9,777 nt of DNA. It comes from Clostridiales bacterium (lineage in GTDB: Bacteria > Bacillota > Clostridia > Caldicoprobacterales > DTU083). The stretch is taken from NCBI GenBank assembly GCA_012512335.1, contig JAAZEK010000516.1, forward strand, positions 1-9,777, read 5' to 3'. Numbering within the stretch: the first letter of the stretch is position 1; each line of letters starts with the position of its first letter. The notes below the pieces were generated by a model that had not been told where the DNA came from, made no database searches, and saw only the letters and a list, made by a program, of their open reading frames with translations. This document shows, one piece after another, positions 1 through 5,475 of the stretch. A program made the position numbers and the translations under genes.

Positions 1-12
1 AAATGCGTTAAG

Positions 13-50
13 CACCTTTCACTGTCTGAACGAAGTGAGTTTGGAAGGTG
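13..50 (+). other. Imperfect stem-loop at the window's left edge
   Basis: CACCTTTC (13-20) can pair with GGAAGGTG (43-50), eight pairs with one G-T wobble, and an inner CACT/AGTG stem lies inside the loop. The T-run that follows is poor (TAGTATTTTC). It could be the terminator of a gene to the left of the window or the outer part of the repeat that starts at 57. Neither can be decided from this sequence. Confidence 0.3.
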
Positions 51-56
51 TAGTAT

Positions 57-142
57 TTTCAGCTGAGATGAGCTCTAGATTGATTCGTGATGGCAACAGC
101 GACTGGAATATATTTATTATTTTACTTCCCAGTGAACAGTAA
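57..142 (+). repeat. Dispersed intergenic repeat, copy 1 (86 bp)
   Basis: This stretch aligns with 5199-5282. The first part (60-113 against 5202-5255) matches at 48 of 54 positions without gaps, including the shared start CAGCTGAGATGAGCT and the shared GGAATATAT. The middle is AT-rich and variable. The right end (GTGA..C.GTAAC) is similar again. In this copy the terminal inverted repeat is degenerate (TTTCAGCT against AACAGTAA, 5 of 8 pairs) and no flanking duplication is visible, so it looks older than copy 2. It has no coding potential and no match to a riboswitch class I can recall. Confidence 0.75.
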
Positions 143-153
143 CGACAAAAGCT

Positions 154-185
154 TAGATATGGATAGATATGAAGTTTTAGATATG
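154..185 (+). repeat. Three spaced TAGATATG motifs upstream of the acyltransferase promoter
   Basis: TAGATATG occurs at 154-161, 164-171 and 178-185; the first and third extend to TTAGATATGG. The third ends about 20 bp before the -10 box at 207, in the place where a -35 box would be expected but is absent. Such an arrangement can be a regulator binding site, but the spacings (10 and 14 bp) are not equal and the motif is AT-rich, so chance is possible. Confidence 0.35.
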
Positions 186-203
186 GTAAAGGGACAAGGG
201 TGA

Positions 204-212
204 TGGTATAAT
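204..212 (+). promoter_or_regulatory. Extended -10 promoter of the acyltransferase gene
   Basis: TGG-TATAAT gives a perfect sigma-A -10 (207-212) with the TGn extension at 204-206. No good -35 hexamer lies 16-18 bp upstream, which fits an extended -10 promoter. Transcription would start near 219, about 50 nt before the ATG. The same ten bases ATGGTATAAT recur at 5358-5367 upstream of the Ig-repeat gene. Confidence 0.6.
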
Positions 213-268
213 TATGATAAATCGCTTTACATTATTCAACATTTTTTTGAAGTGAGGTTATATTTTAT

Positions 269-952
269 ATGGGATTCTCCATTTTTAGCGAAAAAGTACG
301 TAATCGGCTTCGTATGAATCCGAAATTTATATTGAATATCATTTACAGTTTTTTTGTGAATTTATTTCATTCTGCCCGTAATTTGCCACGTTTAAAAATA
401 ATTGCAGACTTTGGAAGCACCATAAGCAGAGGTTTTGGAGCAAAGCTACTAATTGATAAAAAGTTATATCTCGGGGGTCAGTATATTGGTGATATGTCAA
501 AAGCTAAAGCTTCCATACGGATGTATCAGGATTCTGTCGTCCACATAAAAGGGAGAGCTAAGTTAGGACCAGGCGTAGGAGTAGTTGTGAGCCCTAATGC
601 CAAGCTTTCTATCGGAGACAACACTTATATTACTGCCTCTTCCGTGATTTACTGCGCTAATGAAATCGAAATCGGAAGTAACTGTGCTATCTCTTGGGAC
701 ACTACCATTATGGATACGGATTTGCATCACCTCTATTACTCTGATGGTAGGGAGAATGAAGTAACAAAGCCGGTTAAAATAGGGGATAGGGTATGGATTG
801 GATGCAACACTACTATCTTAAAAGGAGTTACCATTGGAGACAATGCGGTAATTGGTGCCAATACTATGGTTAACAAGGATGTTCCAGCAAACTGCTTGGC
901 AGTAGGTAACCCCATGCGTATAGTTCGTGAAGGTGTTGATTGGAAACCCTAA
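269..952 (+). CDS. Hexapeptide-repeat (left-handed beta-helix) O-acyltransferase
   Basis: The 227-aa product is probably a cytosolic acetyl-CoA-dependent O-acetyltransferase of the maltose/galactoside acetyltransferase type, acting on a sugar of a surface polysaccharide or glycoconjugate. Hexapeptide repeats fill about residues 85-205 (for example VKIGDRVWIG and VTIGDNAVIG). The D-x-D-x-H motif with the likely catalytic histidine is at 149-153, and the typical C-terminal cap NKDVPANCLAVGNPMRIV is present. The first 80 residues carry a hydrophobic patch (residues 20-35) and are typical of capsule-type members. The ATG has GTGAGGT 10 nt upstream. The gene stands alone between a sigma-A-type promoter and a stem-loop. 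The enzyme class is well supported; the substrate is not known. Confidence 0.88.
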   Translation: MGFSIFSEKVRNRLRMNPKFILNIIYSFFVNLFHSARNLPRLKIIADFGSTISRGFGAKLLIDKKLYLGGQYIGDMSKAKASIRMYQDSVVHIKGRAKLGPGVGVVVSPNAKLSIGDNTYITASSVIYCANEIEIGSNCAISWDTTIMDTDLHHLYYSDGRENEVTKPVKIGDRVWIGCNTTILKGVTIGDNAVIGANTMVNKDVPANCLAVGNPMRIVREGVDWKP

Positions 953-981
953 TTACATTATGCACCTAATTTTAAAATAAA

Positions 982-1030
982 AAAGCCATTTGCCAATCGG
1001 GAACTACGATACCGACTAGCAAATGGCTTT
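982..1030 (-). terminator. Rho-independent terminator of the superoxide reductase gene (possibly bidirectional)
   Basis: AAAGCCATTTGC (982-993) and GCAAATGGCTTT (1019-1030) form a perfect 12-bp stem, and a second TCGG/CCGA stem sits in the 25-nt loop. Read on the minus strand, the stem is followed by a strong T-run (TTTTTTATTTT), ideal for ending the superoxide reductase transcript. On the plus strand only TTTCTG follows, so termination of the acyltransferase transcript would be weaker. Confidence 0.85.
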
Positions 1031-1083
1031 CTGCATTGGGGGACTATTCTACGTCAAGACTTCCACTTCTATATGTTGCGAGT

Positions 1084-1458
1084 TCACTCTACAATAATAT
1101 CTACACTGTTTTCCCACAGACCGTGAATGTTGCAATAACTGATGGCATAAAATTTACCAGATTTATTCAGTTTAACTTGGGTTACACCTACAGGTTCAGT
1201 GAAGGCACCAGCTTCTCCATGGGCGGTAAAGTTAAAGTTTGCTAGCTCTACAGGGAATTTTCCGTCTTCTTCAAAATAAAACACTTTAAACCAAGCTATG
1301 TAGTGCTCTAATGTGTTAGGGTGCTTTACAGCATCGCCAATGGAAACCTTTAGCTCAAAGGCCTCTTCTGCTTTTACCTTCTCTGGTACATGGATAATTG
1401 GTACATGCTTCTCACCTTTCCAGTCGCCCGATTGTAAAAATTTTCCTAAACTACTCAT
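1084..1458 (-). CDS. Superoxide reductase (neelaredoxin/desulfoferrodoxin type, one-iron class)
   Basis: The 124-aa cytosolic enzyme reduces superoxide to hydrogen peroxide with electrons from rubredoxin, without making oxygen, and is typical of anaerobes. All five ligands of the Fe(His)4(Cys) centre are visible: His18 in EKHVP, His46 in KHPN, His52 in EHYIAW, and Cys109 and His112 in CNIHG. Glu16-Lys17 next to the first histidine matches the loop that guides superoxide. There is no N-terminal desulforedoxin domain with its second iron site, so this is the one-iron class at full length. The ATG has AGGAGGAA (1466-1473) 7 nt upstream. It is transcribed alone, divergent from tyrS, and ends at the stem-loop at 982-1030. 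I found no convincing promoter or PerR box. Confidence 0.93.
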   Translation of the reverse strand: MSSLGKFLQSGDWKGEKHVPIIHVPEKVKAEEAFELKVSIGDAVKHPNTLEHYIAWFKVFYFEEDGKFPVELANFNFTAHGEAGAFTEPVGVTQVKLNKSGKFYAISYCNIHGLWENSVDIIVE

Positions 1459-1552
1459 TGCACATTCCTCCTAATATATTCATACCTAAATTATCTATAC
1501 CCCTGGTAATTCTAACTGAAACAAAACTAATGGATGACAAATTTTTTGTGAC

Positions 1553-1581
1553 TTGTAATATCCAAACTAGCAGGATAAAAT
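1553..1581 (+). promoter_or_regulatory. Candidate sigma-A promoter of tyrS
   Basis: TTGTAA (1553-1558), a 17-bp spacer and TAAAAT (1576-1581) fit sigma-A spacing. Transcription would start near 1588, leaving a leader of only about 29 nt. This is too short for the T-box that often precedes tyrS in Bacillota. Confidence 0.5.
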
Positions 1582-1616
1582 AGAGGACAAGATTGAAATG
1601 TTGGAGGTATCAAGGA

Positions 1617-2849
1617 ATGAGCAAGAAAAATGTATTTGATGTACTAAAGGAACGGGGATATCTAGCTCAAGTGACCCATGAGGATGAAGTCCGTGAGCTC
1701 TTAGGAAATGAATCCGTTACTTTTTATATTGGTTTTGACCCTACAGCTGATAGCTTGCATGTAGGTCATTTCATTCAAGTTATGGTTATGATGCACATGC
1801 AAAAGGCTGGCCACAGACCTATTGTATTAGTTGGAGGGGGAACAGGTATGGTTGGAGATCCCTCTGGAAAAACCGATATGCGCAAAATGATGACATTGGA
1901 AACAGTGGAGCATAACTGCCAAGCTTTCCAGAAACAGCTTTCTCGATTTTTGGATTTTTCTGAAGGAAAGGCTGTATTGGTTAATAATGCAGATTGGCTG
2001 CTAGAGCTCAAATATGTGGATTTTCTAAGAGAAATTGGAGTTCACTTTTCTGTAAATCGTATGTTAACTGCAGAAGCCTTTAAAAGCAGGATGGAAAAAG
2101 GTTTATCCTTCCTAGAGTTTAACTATATGCTAATGCAAAGCTATGACTTTCTGGCATTGAATCGAGGCTACAAGGCTAAATTACAGTTGGGTGGAGATGA
2201 CCAGTGGTCCAACATTATAAGTGGTGTAGACCTAATTAGAAGAGCTGATGGTAATTCTGCATATGGAATGACATTCAAACTTCTTACAACCAGCGCAGGT
2301 ATAAAAATGGGTAAAACTGAAGCAGGAGCTTTATGGTTAGATCCTGAAAAAACAACACCTTATGAGTTTTATCAATATTGGCGCAACATTGACGATGCAG
2401 ATGTGAAAAATTGTTTGGCCTTGTTGACCTTCCTTCCTATGGAGGAAGTGGAAATACTAGGCAATTTAAAAGACGAAAAGATTAACGATGCTAAGAAAGT
2501 ACTGGCTTATGAAGTGACTAAGGTTGTCCACGGTAAGGAAGAGGCAGACAAAGCGGTTACTGCCACTGAAGCCCTGTTTGGCAAGGGTGGAAAAGGTGCC
2601 GAGGTACCCGGCACCACTATAAGTAAAAATAAATTTCATGAAAACAGAAATATAATAGATATGCTTTCATTACTAGAGCTGATAAGCTCAAAGGGCGAAG
2701 GACGCCGGTTGATTCAGCAAGGTGGCGTATACATTAACGATGAACGAATCGACAGCATAGATTATACTTTAAATGAATCTGACTTAGAAGATGGTAGCCT
2801 TATGATTCGGAAAGGAAAAAAGGTATACCATAAACTCATGGTAGAGTGA
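1617..2849 (+). CDS. tyrS: Tyrosyl-tRNA synthetase
   Basis: The 410-aa class Ic enzyme charges tRNA-Tyr with tyrosine through a tyrosyl-adenylate. The Rossmann catalytic domain carries the tyrosine/ATP site YIGFDPTADSLHVGH with the HIGH-type motif HVGH at 48-51, GDPSGKT near 80-86, the tyrosine-binding stretch QLGGDDQWSNI at 190-200, and KMGKT at 230-234 in place of KMSKS. The C-terminal 65 residues form an S4 RNA-binding domain (GRRLIQQGGVYIN). The length is normal. Reading is open from a TTG at 1593, but the ATG at 1617 has TTGGAGGT (1601-1608) at 8 nt and begins the family's usual N-terminus, so it is chosen. It converges on the yugP-like gene with only 12 nt between the stop codons and no clear terminator there. 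Confidence 0.97.
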   Translation: MSKKNVFDVLKERGYLAQVTHEDEVRELLGNESVTFYIGFDPTADSLHVGHFIQVMVMMHMQKAGHRPIVLVGGGTGMVGDPSGKTDMRKMMTLETVEHNCQAFQKQLSRFLDFSEGKAVLVNNADWLLELKYVDFLREIGVHFSVNRMLTAEAFKSRMEKGLSFLEFNYMLMQSYDFLALNRGYKAKLQLGGDDQWSNIISGVDLIRRADGNSAYGMTFKLLTTSAGIKMGKTEAGALWLDPEKTTPYEFYQYWRNIDDADVKNCLALLTFLPMEEVEILGNLKDEKINDAKKVLAYEVTKVVHGKEEADKAVTATEALFGKGGKGAEVPGTTISKNKFHENRNIIDMLSLLELISSKGEGRRLIQQGGVYINDERIDSIDYTLNESDLEDGSLMIRKGKKVYHKLMVE

Positions 2850-2861
2850 TCTCATTTTCTC

Positions 2862-3554
2862 TTATCGGCGATTACGTCTCCCACCGGATATTAGAATAAG
2901 TCGCAGAAGTTGAAGCACAGACATAAGTGTGGCAGCCACGTAAGTTAAGGCTGCCGCATTTAGCACTTTGCGGGTAGGGCCTGCTTCGTCACCTTGTATC
3001 ATACCACCGGATTCCAAGGCTGCAATAGCGCGATTGCTAGCATTGAATTCAACAGGTAAGGTAATTAGCTGAAATAGGACTGCTGCTGAAAAGGCAATAA
3101 TTCCAATCTGCACTAGTGCAGGTATACTAAGGATAAGCCCGAAGAGAAGCAGAGGCATAGCCAGGCTGGATCCAATATTGGCAACTGGTACAATAGCACT
3201 TCTAAGCTTTAGTGGAGCATATTCACTGGCGTGCTGAAAAGCATGGCCTACCTCGTGGGCAGCTACACCTAAGGAAGCAAGTGAATGATTACTATAAACT
3301 TCAGGTGAAAGTCGTAAGATTTTTGAGCGGGGATCATAGTGGTCGGATAATCGGCCACTTACTTGCTCCACCTTGATATCATAAATCTGATTCTGTTTTA
3401 GAAGCTCTCTAGCGGCTTGGGCACCAGTAATACCGCTTCTGGCTGGCACTCTCATATATTTGTTAAAGGTAGTTTGTACCTTAGTTTGAGCATAAAGTGA
3501 TAGCAAGATCGCGGGAATTAATAATAAATAAGTTGGGTCGAATATAAATGGCAT
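2862..3554 (-). CDS. yugP: Membrane-bound neutral zinc metallopeptidase, YugP family
   Basis: This 230-aa integral membrane protein matches the YugP family of putative zinc proteases (Pfam Zn_peptidase_2). An N-terminal membrane segment (residues 7-22) follows the motif FDPTYLL. The zinc site HEVGH is at 100-104 (AAHEVGHAFQH), with a likely third ligand Glu169 in PVEFNAS. Three further hydrophobic helices lie at about 127-146, 148-166 and 200-223, and the tail GGRRNRR is basic. An upstream ATG at 3572 is in frame, but AAAGGAG (3563-3569) lies just inside it and 8 nt before the ATG at 3554, which therefore decides the start. The substrate is unknown for the family. The gene lies 99 bp behind the glutamate-synthase-like gene on the same strand, but has its own promoter. 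Confidence 0.9.
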   Translation of the reverse strand: MPFIFDPTYLLLIPAILLSLYAQTKVQTTFNKYMRVPARSGITGAQAARELLKQNQIYDIKVEQVSGRLSDHYDPRSKILRLSPEVYSNHSLASLGVAAHEVGHAFQHASEYAPLKLRSAIVPVANIGSSLAMPLLLFGLILSIPALVQIGIIAFSAAVLFQLITLPVEFNASNRAIAALESGGMIQGDEAGPTRKVLNAAALTYVAATLMSVLQLLRLILISGGRRNRR

Positions 3555-3600
3555 GGTAGGGACTCCTTTCATTACAATTTCAATTTACAGTTTATACTTA

Positions 3601-3629
3601 ATTTTATCATTCCATCTATTGAAAGTCAA
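3601..3629 (-). promoter_or_regulatory. Sigma-A promoter of the yugP-like gene
   Basis: On the minus strand TTGACT (3629-3624), a 17-bp spacer and TAAAAT (3606-3601) with a TG one base before the -10 make a near-consensus vegetative promoter. Transcription would start near 3594, about 40 nt before the ATG. It separates yugP-like expression from the sporulation-type promoter of the gene upstream. Confidence 0.75.
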
Positions 3630-3653
3630 TGAAGGTCAGGTTTTTTGGGTAAC

Positions 3654-5111
3654 TTAAAGCTTAAGCCTTTTTAAACGAGGAGCCTCCTTTACCAAAGGAT
3701 CAAAAGCATCATATACCATGGGTATATCCATTCCACGAGCAAACAACTCGTTTATAGTCATGAGATCATCTCGATTGACCTGTGAGAGGGAGGTTTTCCC
3801 AAGGGCTCGAATGCCTTCTATCATTTCCAGCTTACATGATTCAAAGAAATTGTACAGACATTTCACTCCAGTTTCGATGTCAAATTGATTAGAGTGTTTT
3901 TCGTCATACCATGTTAATGACGTAGGGGGTTCAAAAGGCAGAGCTTTATATATTTGATTATGGGATAAGGCTATAAGCGCAATAGCTCCAATTTGACATG
4001 CGTCTGCTCCCAAAGCTTTAACCTTCAGAGCATCTCCTGGAGTTCGTATTCCTCCAGAAGCAATAAGAGAGATGCGTTCCTTAAATCCATGCTTCTCCAT
4101 CCATTTGGCGGCCCTATCTATTGCAAATATAGTAGGCACCCCGAAATCATCCTGTAAGATTGGTGGTGAACCTTTTGTGGCAGCTTCTGCTCCATCTAGA
4201 ACAATAAAATCCACCCCACTGTTGCAAAGCCAGTATAAGTCTGCCTCCAAATATTTCCCTGCAGCAATTTTCACACCAATGGGCACTCCATCATTAATAT
4301 AGCGAAGCTTATCCACCAGGTTTTTTAAGTCTTCAGGGTTTTGTACCTCAGGCTGTCTGGAATATGTTATCAGGTCCTGGCCTTTTGCTATTTGAAACTC
4401 TTTTCTTAGCTCGGGAGAAATTAAATTGGATTGAGTTATGTATCCTACGCCTCCATATGCACCTTGCCCCAGTTGAATTACCACAGCTTGGCTCTTTTTC
4501 ATACTCTCCAGTGACTTTGGCCAATTTCCTCTATCATACATGAAGATCATACTACCAGAAAAATCTAAAACCTCTAATACAGCAGCACCCGCACCAGTAT
4601 GATAAACCGCACCTGCATCAGCACATGCCTTTGCGAGGGCAATTTTAACAGGCTTACTTAATGCTACGCCATATGCCATCGGGGCTAGCATCATAAACTG
4701 TTCAAATTCCAATGGTCTTTTGGAATATTTTCCTATGGTTATAGAAAAATCGATGTCAGTGTCTACTTCAGTAGGCAAGCTGTTAATTTGTGCTATATTA
4801 AACTTCAGATCATCTAAATTTGGGAACTTCTTAGTGGGCCCCATTGGCCTCTCTATAAGCTTAGCTGCTTCGGAACGCAACCCTGTTTCCAGCACCACCT
4901 GTGGGCCAATTCGCATAACAGAAGTAACAGTCTCAGAAAGATTTTCATTATAATTATCGGCAGTAATGATATTCAATATGTGGTCAGAAACTTTGTTTAT
5001 AACAAATCTACTTAGAAACTTTGCGCCAATGGCACCGAGACCTATTGCGCTCCCTATTATACCAGCCACACCAATTGCTTCCAAGGCTTTTTGCTTTCCT
5101 AAATTCTTCAA
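3654..5111 (-). CDS. FMN-binding glutamate-synthase-like protein with N-terminal hydrophobic segment, no Fe-S ligands
   Basis: The 485-aa product has the FMN-binding (beta/alpha)8 barrel of glutamate synthase large subunits (GltB domain 2), at about residues 125-400. Visible signatures are LAPMAYG at 142-148, GVKIAAGKYLEADLYW at 279-294, LDGAEAATKGSPP at 305-317 (the counterpart of the glutamate synthase GHDGGTGASP), and the phosphate-binding SGGIRTPGDALKVKALGADA at 352-371. It lacks the glutaminase domain. The cysteine cluster that binds the 3Fe-4S centre in true glutamate synthases is missing after residue 375 (ALIALSHNQIYKA instead), so glutamate synthesis from glutamine or ferredoxin is doubtful. 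A glycine-rich hydrophobic segment (12-33) may anchor it to a membrane. The start is TTG, chosen because ACCTCCT (5121-5127, AGGAGGT on the minus strand) lies 9 nt upstream and no ATG fits. A sigma-G-type promoter precedes it, which suggests expression in the forespore. The reaction is not known. Confidence 0.85.
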   Translation of the reverse strand: MKNLGKQKALEAIGVAGIIGSAIGLGAIGAKFLSRFVINKVSDHILNIITADNYNENLSETVTSVMRIGPQVVLETGLRSEAAKLIERPMGPTKKFPNLDDLKFNIAQINSLPTEVDTDIDFSITIGKYSKRPLEFEQFMMLAPMAYGVALSKPVKIALAKACADAGAVYHTGAGAAVLEVLDFSGSMIFMYDRGNWPKSLESMKKSQAVVIQLGQGAYGGVGYITQSNLISPELRKEFQIAKGQDLITYSRQPEVQNPEDLKNLVDKLRYINDGVPIGVKIAAGKYLEADLYWLCNSGVDFIVLDGAEAATKGSPPILQDDFGVPTIFAIDRAAKWMEKHGFKERISLIASGGIRTPGDALKVKALGADACQIGAIALIALSHNQIYKALPFEPPTSLTWYDEKHSNQFDIETGVKCLYNFFESCKLEMIEGIRALGKTSLSQVNRDDLMTINELFARGMDIPMVYDAFDPLVKEAPRLKRLKL

Positions 5112-5120
5112 GATAAAAAA

Positions 5121-5127
5121 ACCTCCT
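5121..5127 (-). promoter_or_regulatory. Strong Shine-Dalgarno site that supports a TTG start
   Basis: AGGAGGT on the minus strand, 9 nt before the TTG at 5111. The match to the 16S rRNA tail is near perfect and compensates for the weak start codon. No ATG or GTG lies at a suitable distance. Confidence 0.75.
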
Positions 5128-5145
5128 CAGTCATCAACCTACATA

Positions 5146-5161
5146 AGCAAGTTTGCTTGCT
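5146..5161 (-). other. Small hairpin at the 5' end of the glutamate-synthase-like transcript
   Basis: AGCAAG (5146-5151) and CTTGCT (5156-5161) form a 6-bp stem with a TTTG loop (CAAA on the minus-strand RNA). It would lie at the extreme 5' end of the RNA that starts near 5160, a position that can stabilise a transcript. It is short and may have no function. Confidence 0.4.
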
Positions 5162-5166
5162 ATTAG

Positions 5167-5196
5167 TAGTATGTGATTTGATGAGGAAAATCATTC
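5167..5196 (-). promoter_or_regulatory. Sigma-G (forespore) promoter of the glutamate-synthase-like gene
   Basis: Read on the minus strand: -35 GAATG (5196-5192), an 18-bp spacer, and -10 CATACTA (5173-5167). This agrees at every informative position with the Bacillus subtilis sigma-G consensus as I recall it (gHATR, 17-18 bp, CATHHTA). Transcription would start near 5160, about 50 nt before the TTG. The -35 box lies inside the left 9-bp direct repeat that flanks repeat copy 2. Confidence 0.65.
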
Positions 5197-5202
5197 TATT
5201 AC
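5190..5202 (+). repeat. Left direct repeat flanking repeat copy 2
   Basis: ATCATTCTATTAC is repeated exactly at 5284-5296. The first nine bases (ATCATTCTA) lie outside the inverted-repeat-bounded element; the last four overlap its left end. Together with the right copy it looks like a target-site duplication. The 10 bases AATCATTCTA (5189-5198) are also the exact reverse complement of TAGAATGATT inside the element (5218-5227). Confidence 0.6.
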
Positions 5203-5282
5203 AGCTGAGATGAGCTTTAGAATGATTCGTGAGCGCAACAGTGAGTGGAATATATATTTTATTTGGCTGCTGTGAGCTGTAA
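5199..5282 (+). repeat. Dispersed intergenic repeat, copy 2 (84 bp, MITE-like ends)
   Basis: This element begins with TTACAGCT (5199-5206) and ends with AGCTGTAA (5275-5282), a perfect 8-bp terminal inverted repeat. It is flanked by the 9-bp duplication ATCATTCTA (5190-5198 and 5284-5292, the latter after one extra C). The body matches copy 1 (48 of 54 positions over 5202-5255). Inside it AGCTGAGATGAGCT can fold on itself, and TAGAATGATT can pair with either flanking ATCATTCTA. It encodes nothing. Size, ends and flanks resemble a miniature inverted-repeat element, but a structured leader or small RNA cannot be excluded. Confidence 0.7.
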
Positions 5283-5283
5283 C

Positions 5284-5296
5284 ATCATTCTATTAC
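5284..5296 (+). repeat. Right direct repeat flanking repeat copy 2
   Basis: ATCATTCTATTAC, identical to 5190-5202. An exact 13-base repeat only 94 bp away is very unlikely by chance, unlike the 13-mers expected to match once somewhere in 10 kb. Confidence 0.6.
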
Positions 5297-5358
5297 TGAT
5301 TTATGACAAAAAATTAACGTTCATGAAAAGACTTGTTCTTTTCCTTATTCTGAGCTTA

Positions 5359-5367
5359 TGGTATAAT
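5359..5367 (+). promoter_or_regulatory. Extended -10 promoter of the Ig-repeat protein / sigma / anti-sigma operon
   Basis: TGG-TATAAT gives a perfect -10 (5362-5367) with a TGn extension. At 17 bp upstream only TTTTCC (5339-5344) is available as -35. Transcription would start near 5374, giving a leader of about 100 nt. I saw no ECF-type AAC/CGT promoter here, so self-activation by the operon's own sigma factor is not evident. Confidence 0.6.
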
Positions 5368-5475
5368 AAGTACCGTTGATGAAGCAAATGGCATTGATTA
5401 TGCATGAAATTAAGAACTATCTCATATAAAGAAAAATAAGAGCGATGGGAAAATAGCAGTTTGGGGGAAATGATA

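Noticed and set aside
57..142. Known riboswitch or T-box in the repeat
   Set aside because: I could not match any conserved core I know (T-box, SAM, c-di-GMP, lysine, ZTP), and the repeat lies upstream of the likely promoter rather than in the leader.
206..236. Possible sigma-G promoter GTATA...CATTATT before the acyltransferase
   Set aside because: The spacer is 19 bp, the -10 has a mismatch, and GTATA is already part of the better extended -10 TGGTATAAT.
1036..1245. Plus-strand open frame of 69 codons opposite the superoxide reductase gene
   Set aside because: It is a shadow of a clear, full-length gene with all iron ligands and overlaps its 3' half; it lacks a ribosome site.
1593..1616. 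Longer tyrS start at TTG 1593
   Set aside because: The ribosome site TTGGAGGT would fall inside the coding region, and the extra residues (MKCWRYQG) are not part of the family.
2850..2861. Terminator between the convergent tyrS and yugP-like genes
   Set aside because: The gap is 12 bp and no stem-loop with a T-run is visible in it or at either gene end.
5125..5186. Long dyad TCATCAA (5131-5137) / TTGATGA (5178-5184) around the start of the glutamate-synthase-like transcript
   Set aside because: One arm lies upstream of the predicted transcription start, so it cannot form in that RNA; as a DNA operator it is imperfect and widely spaced.
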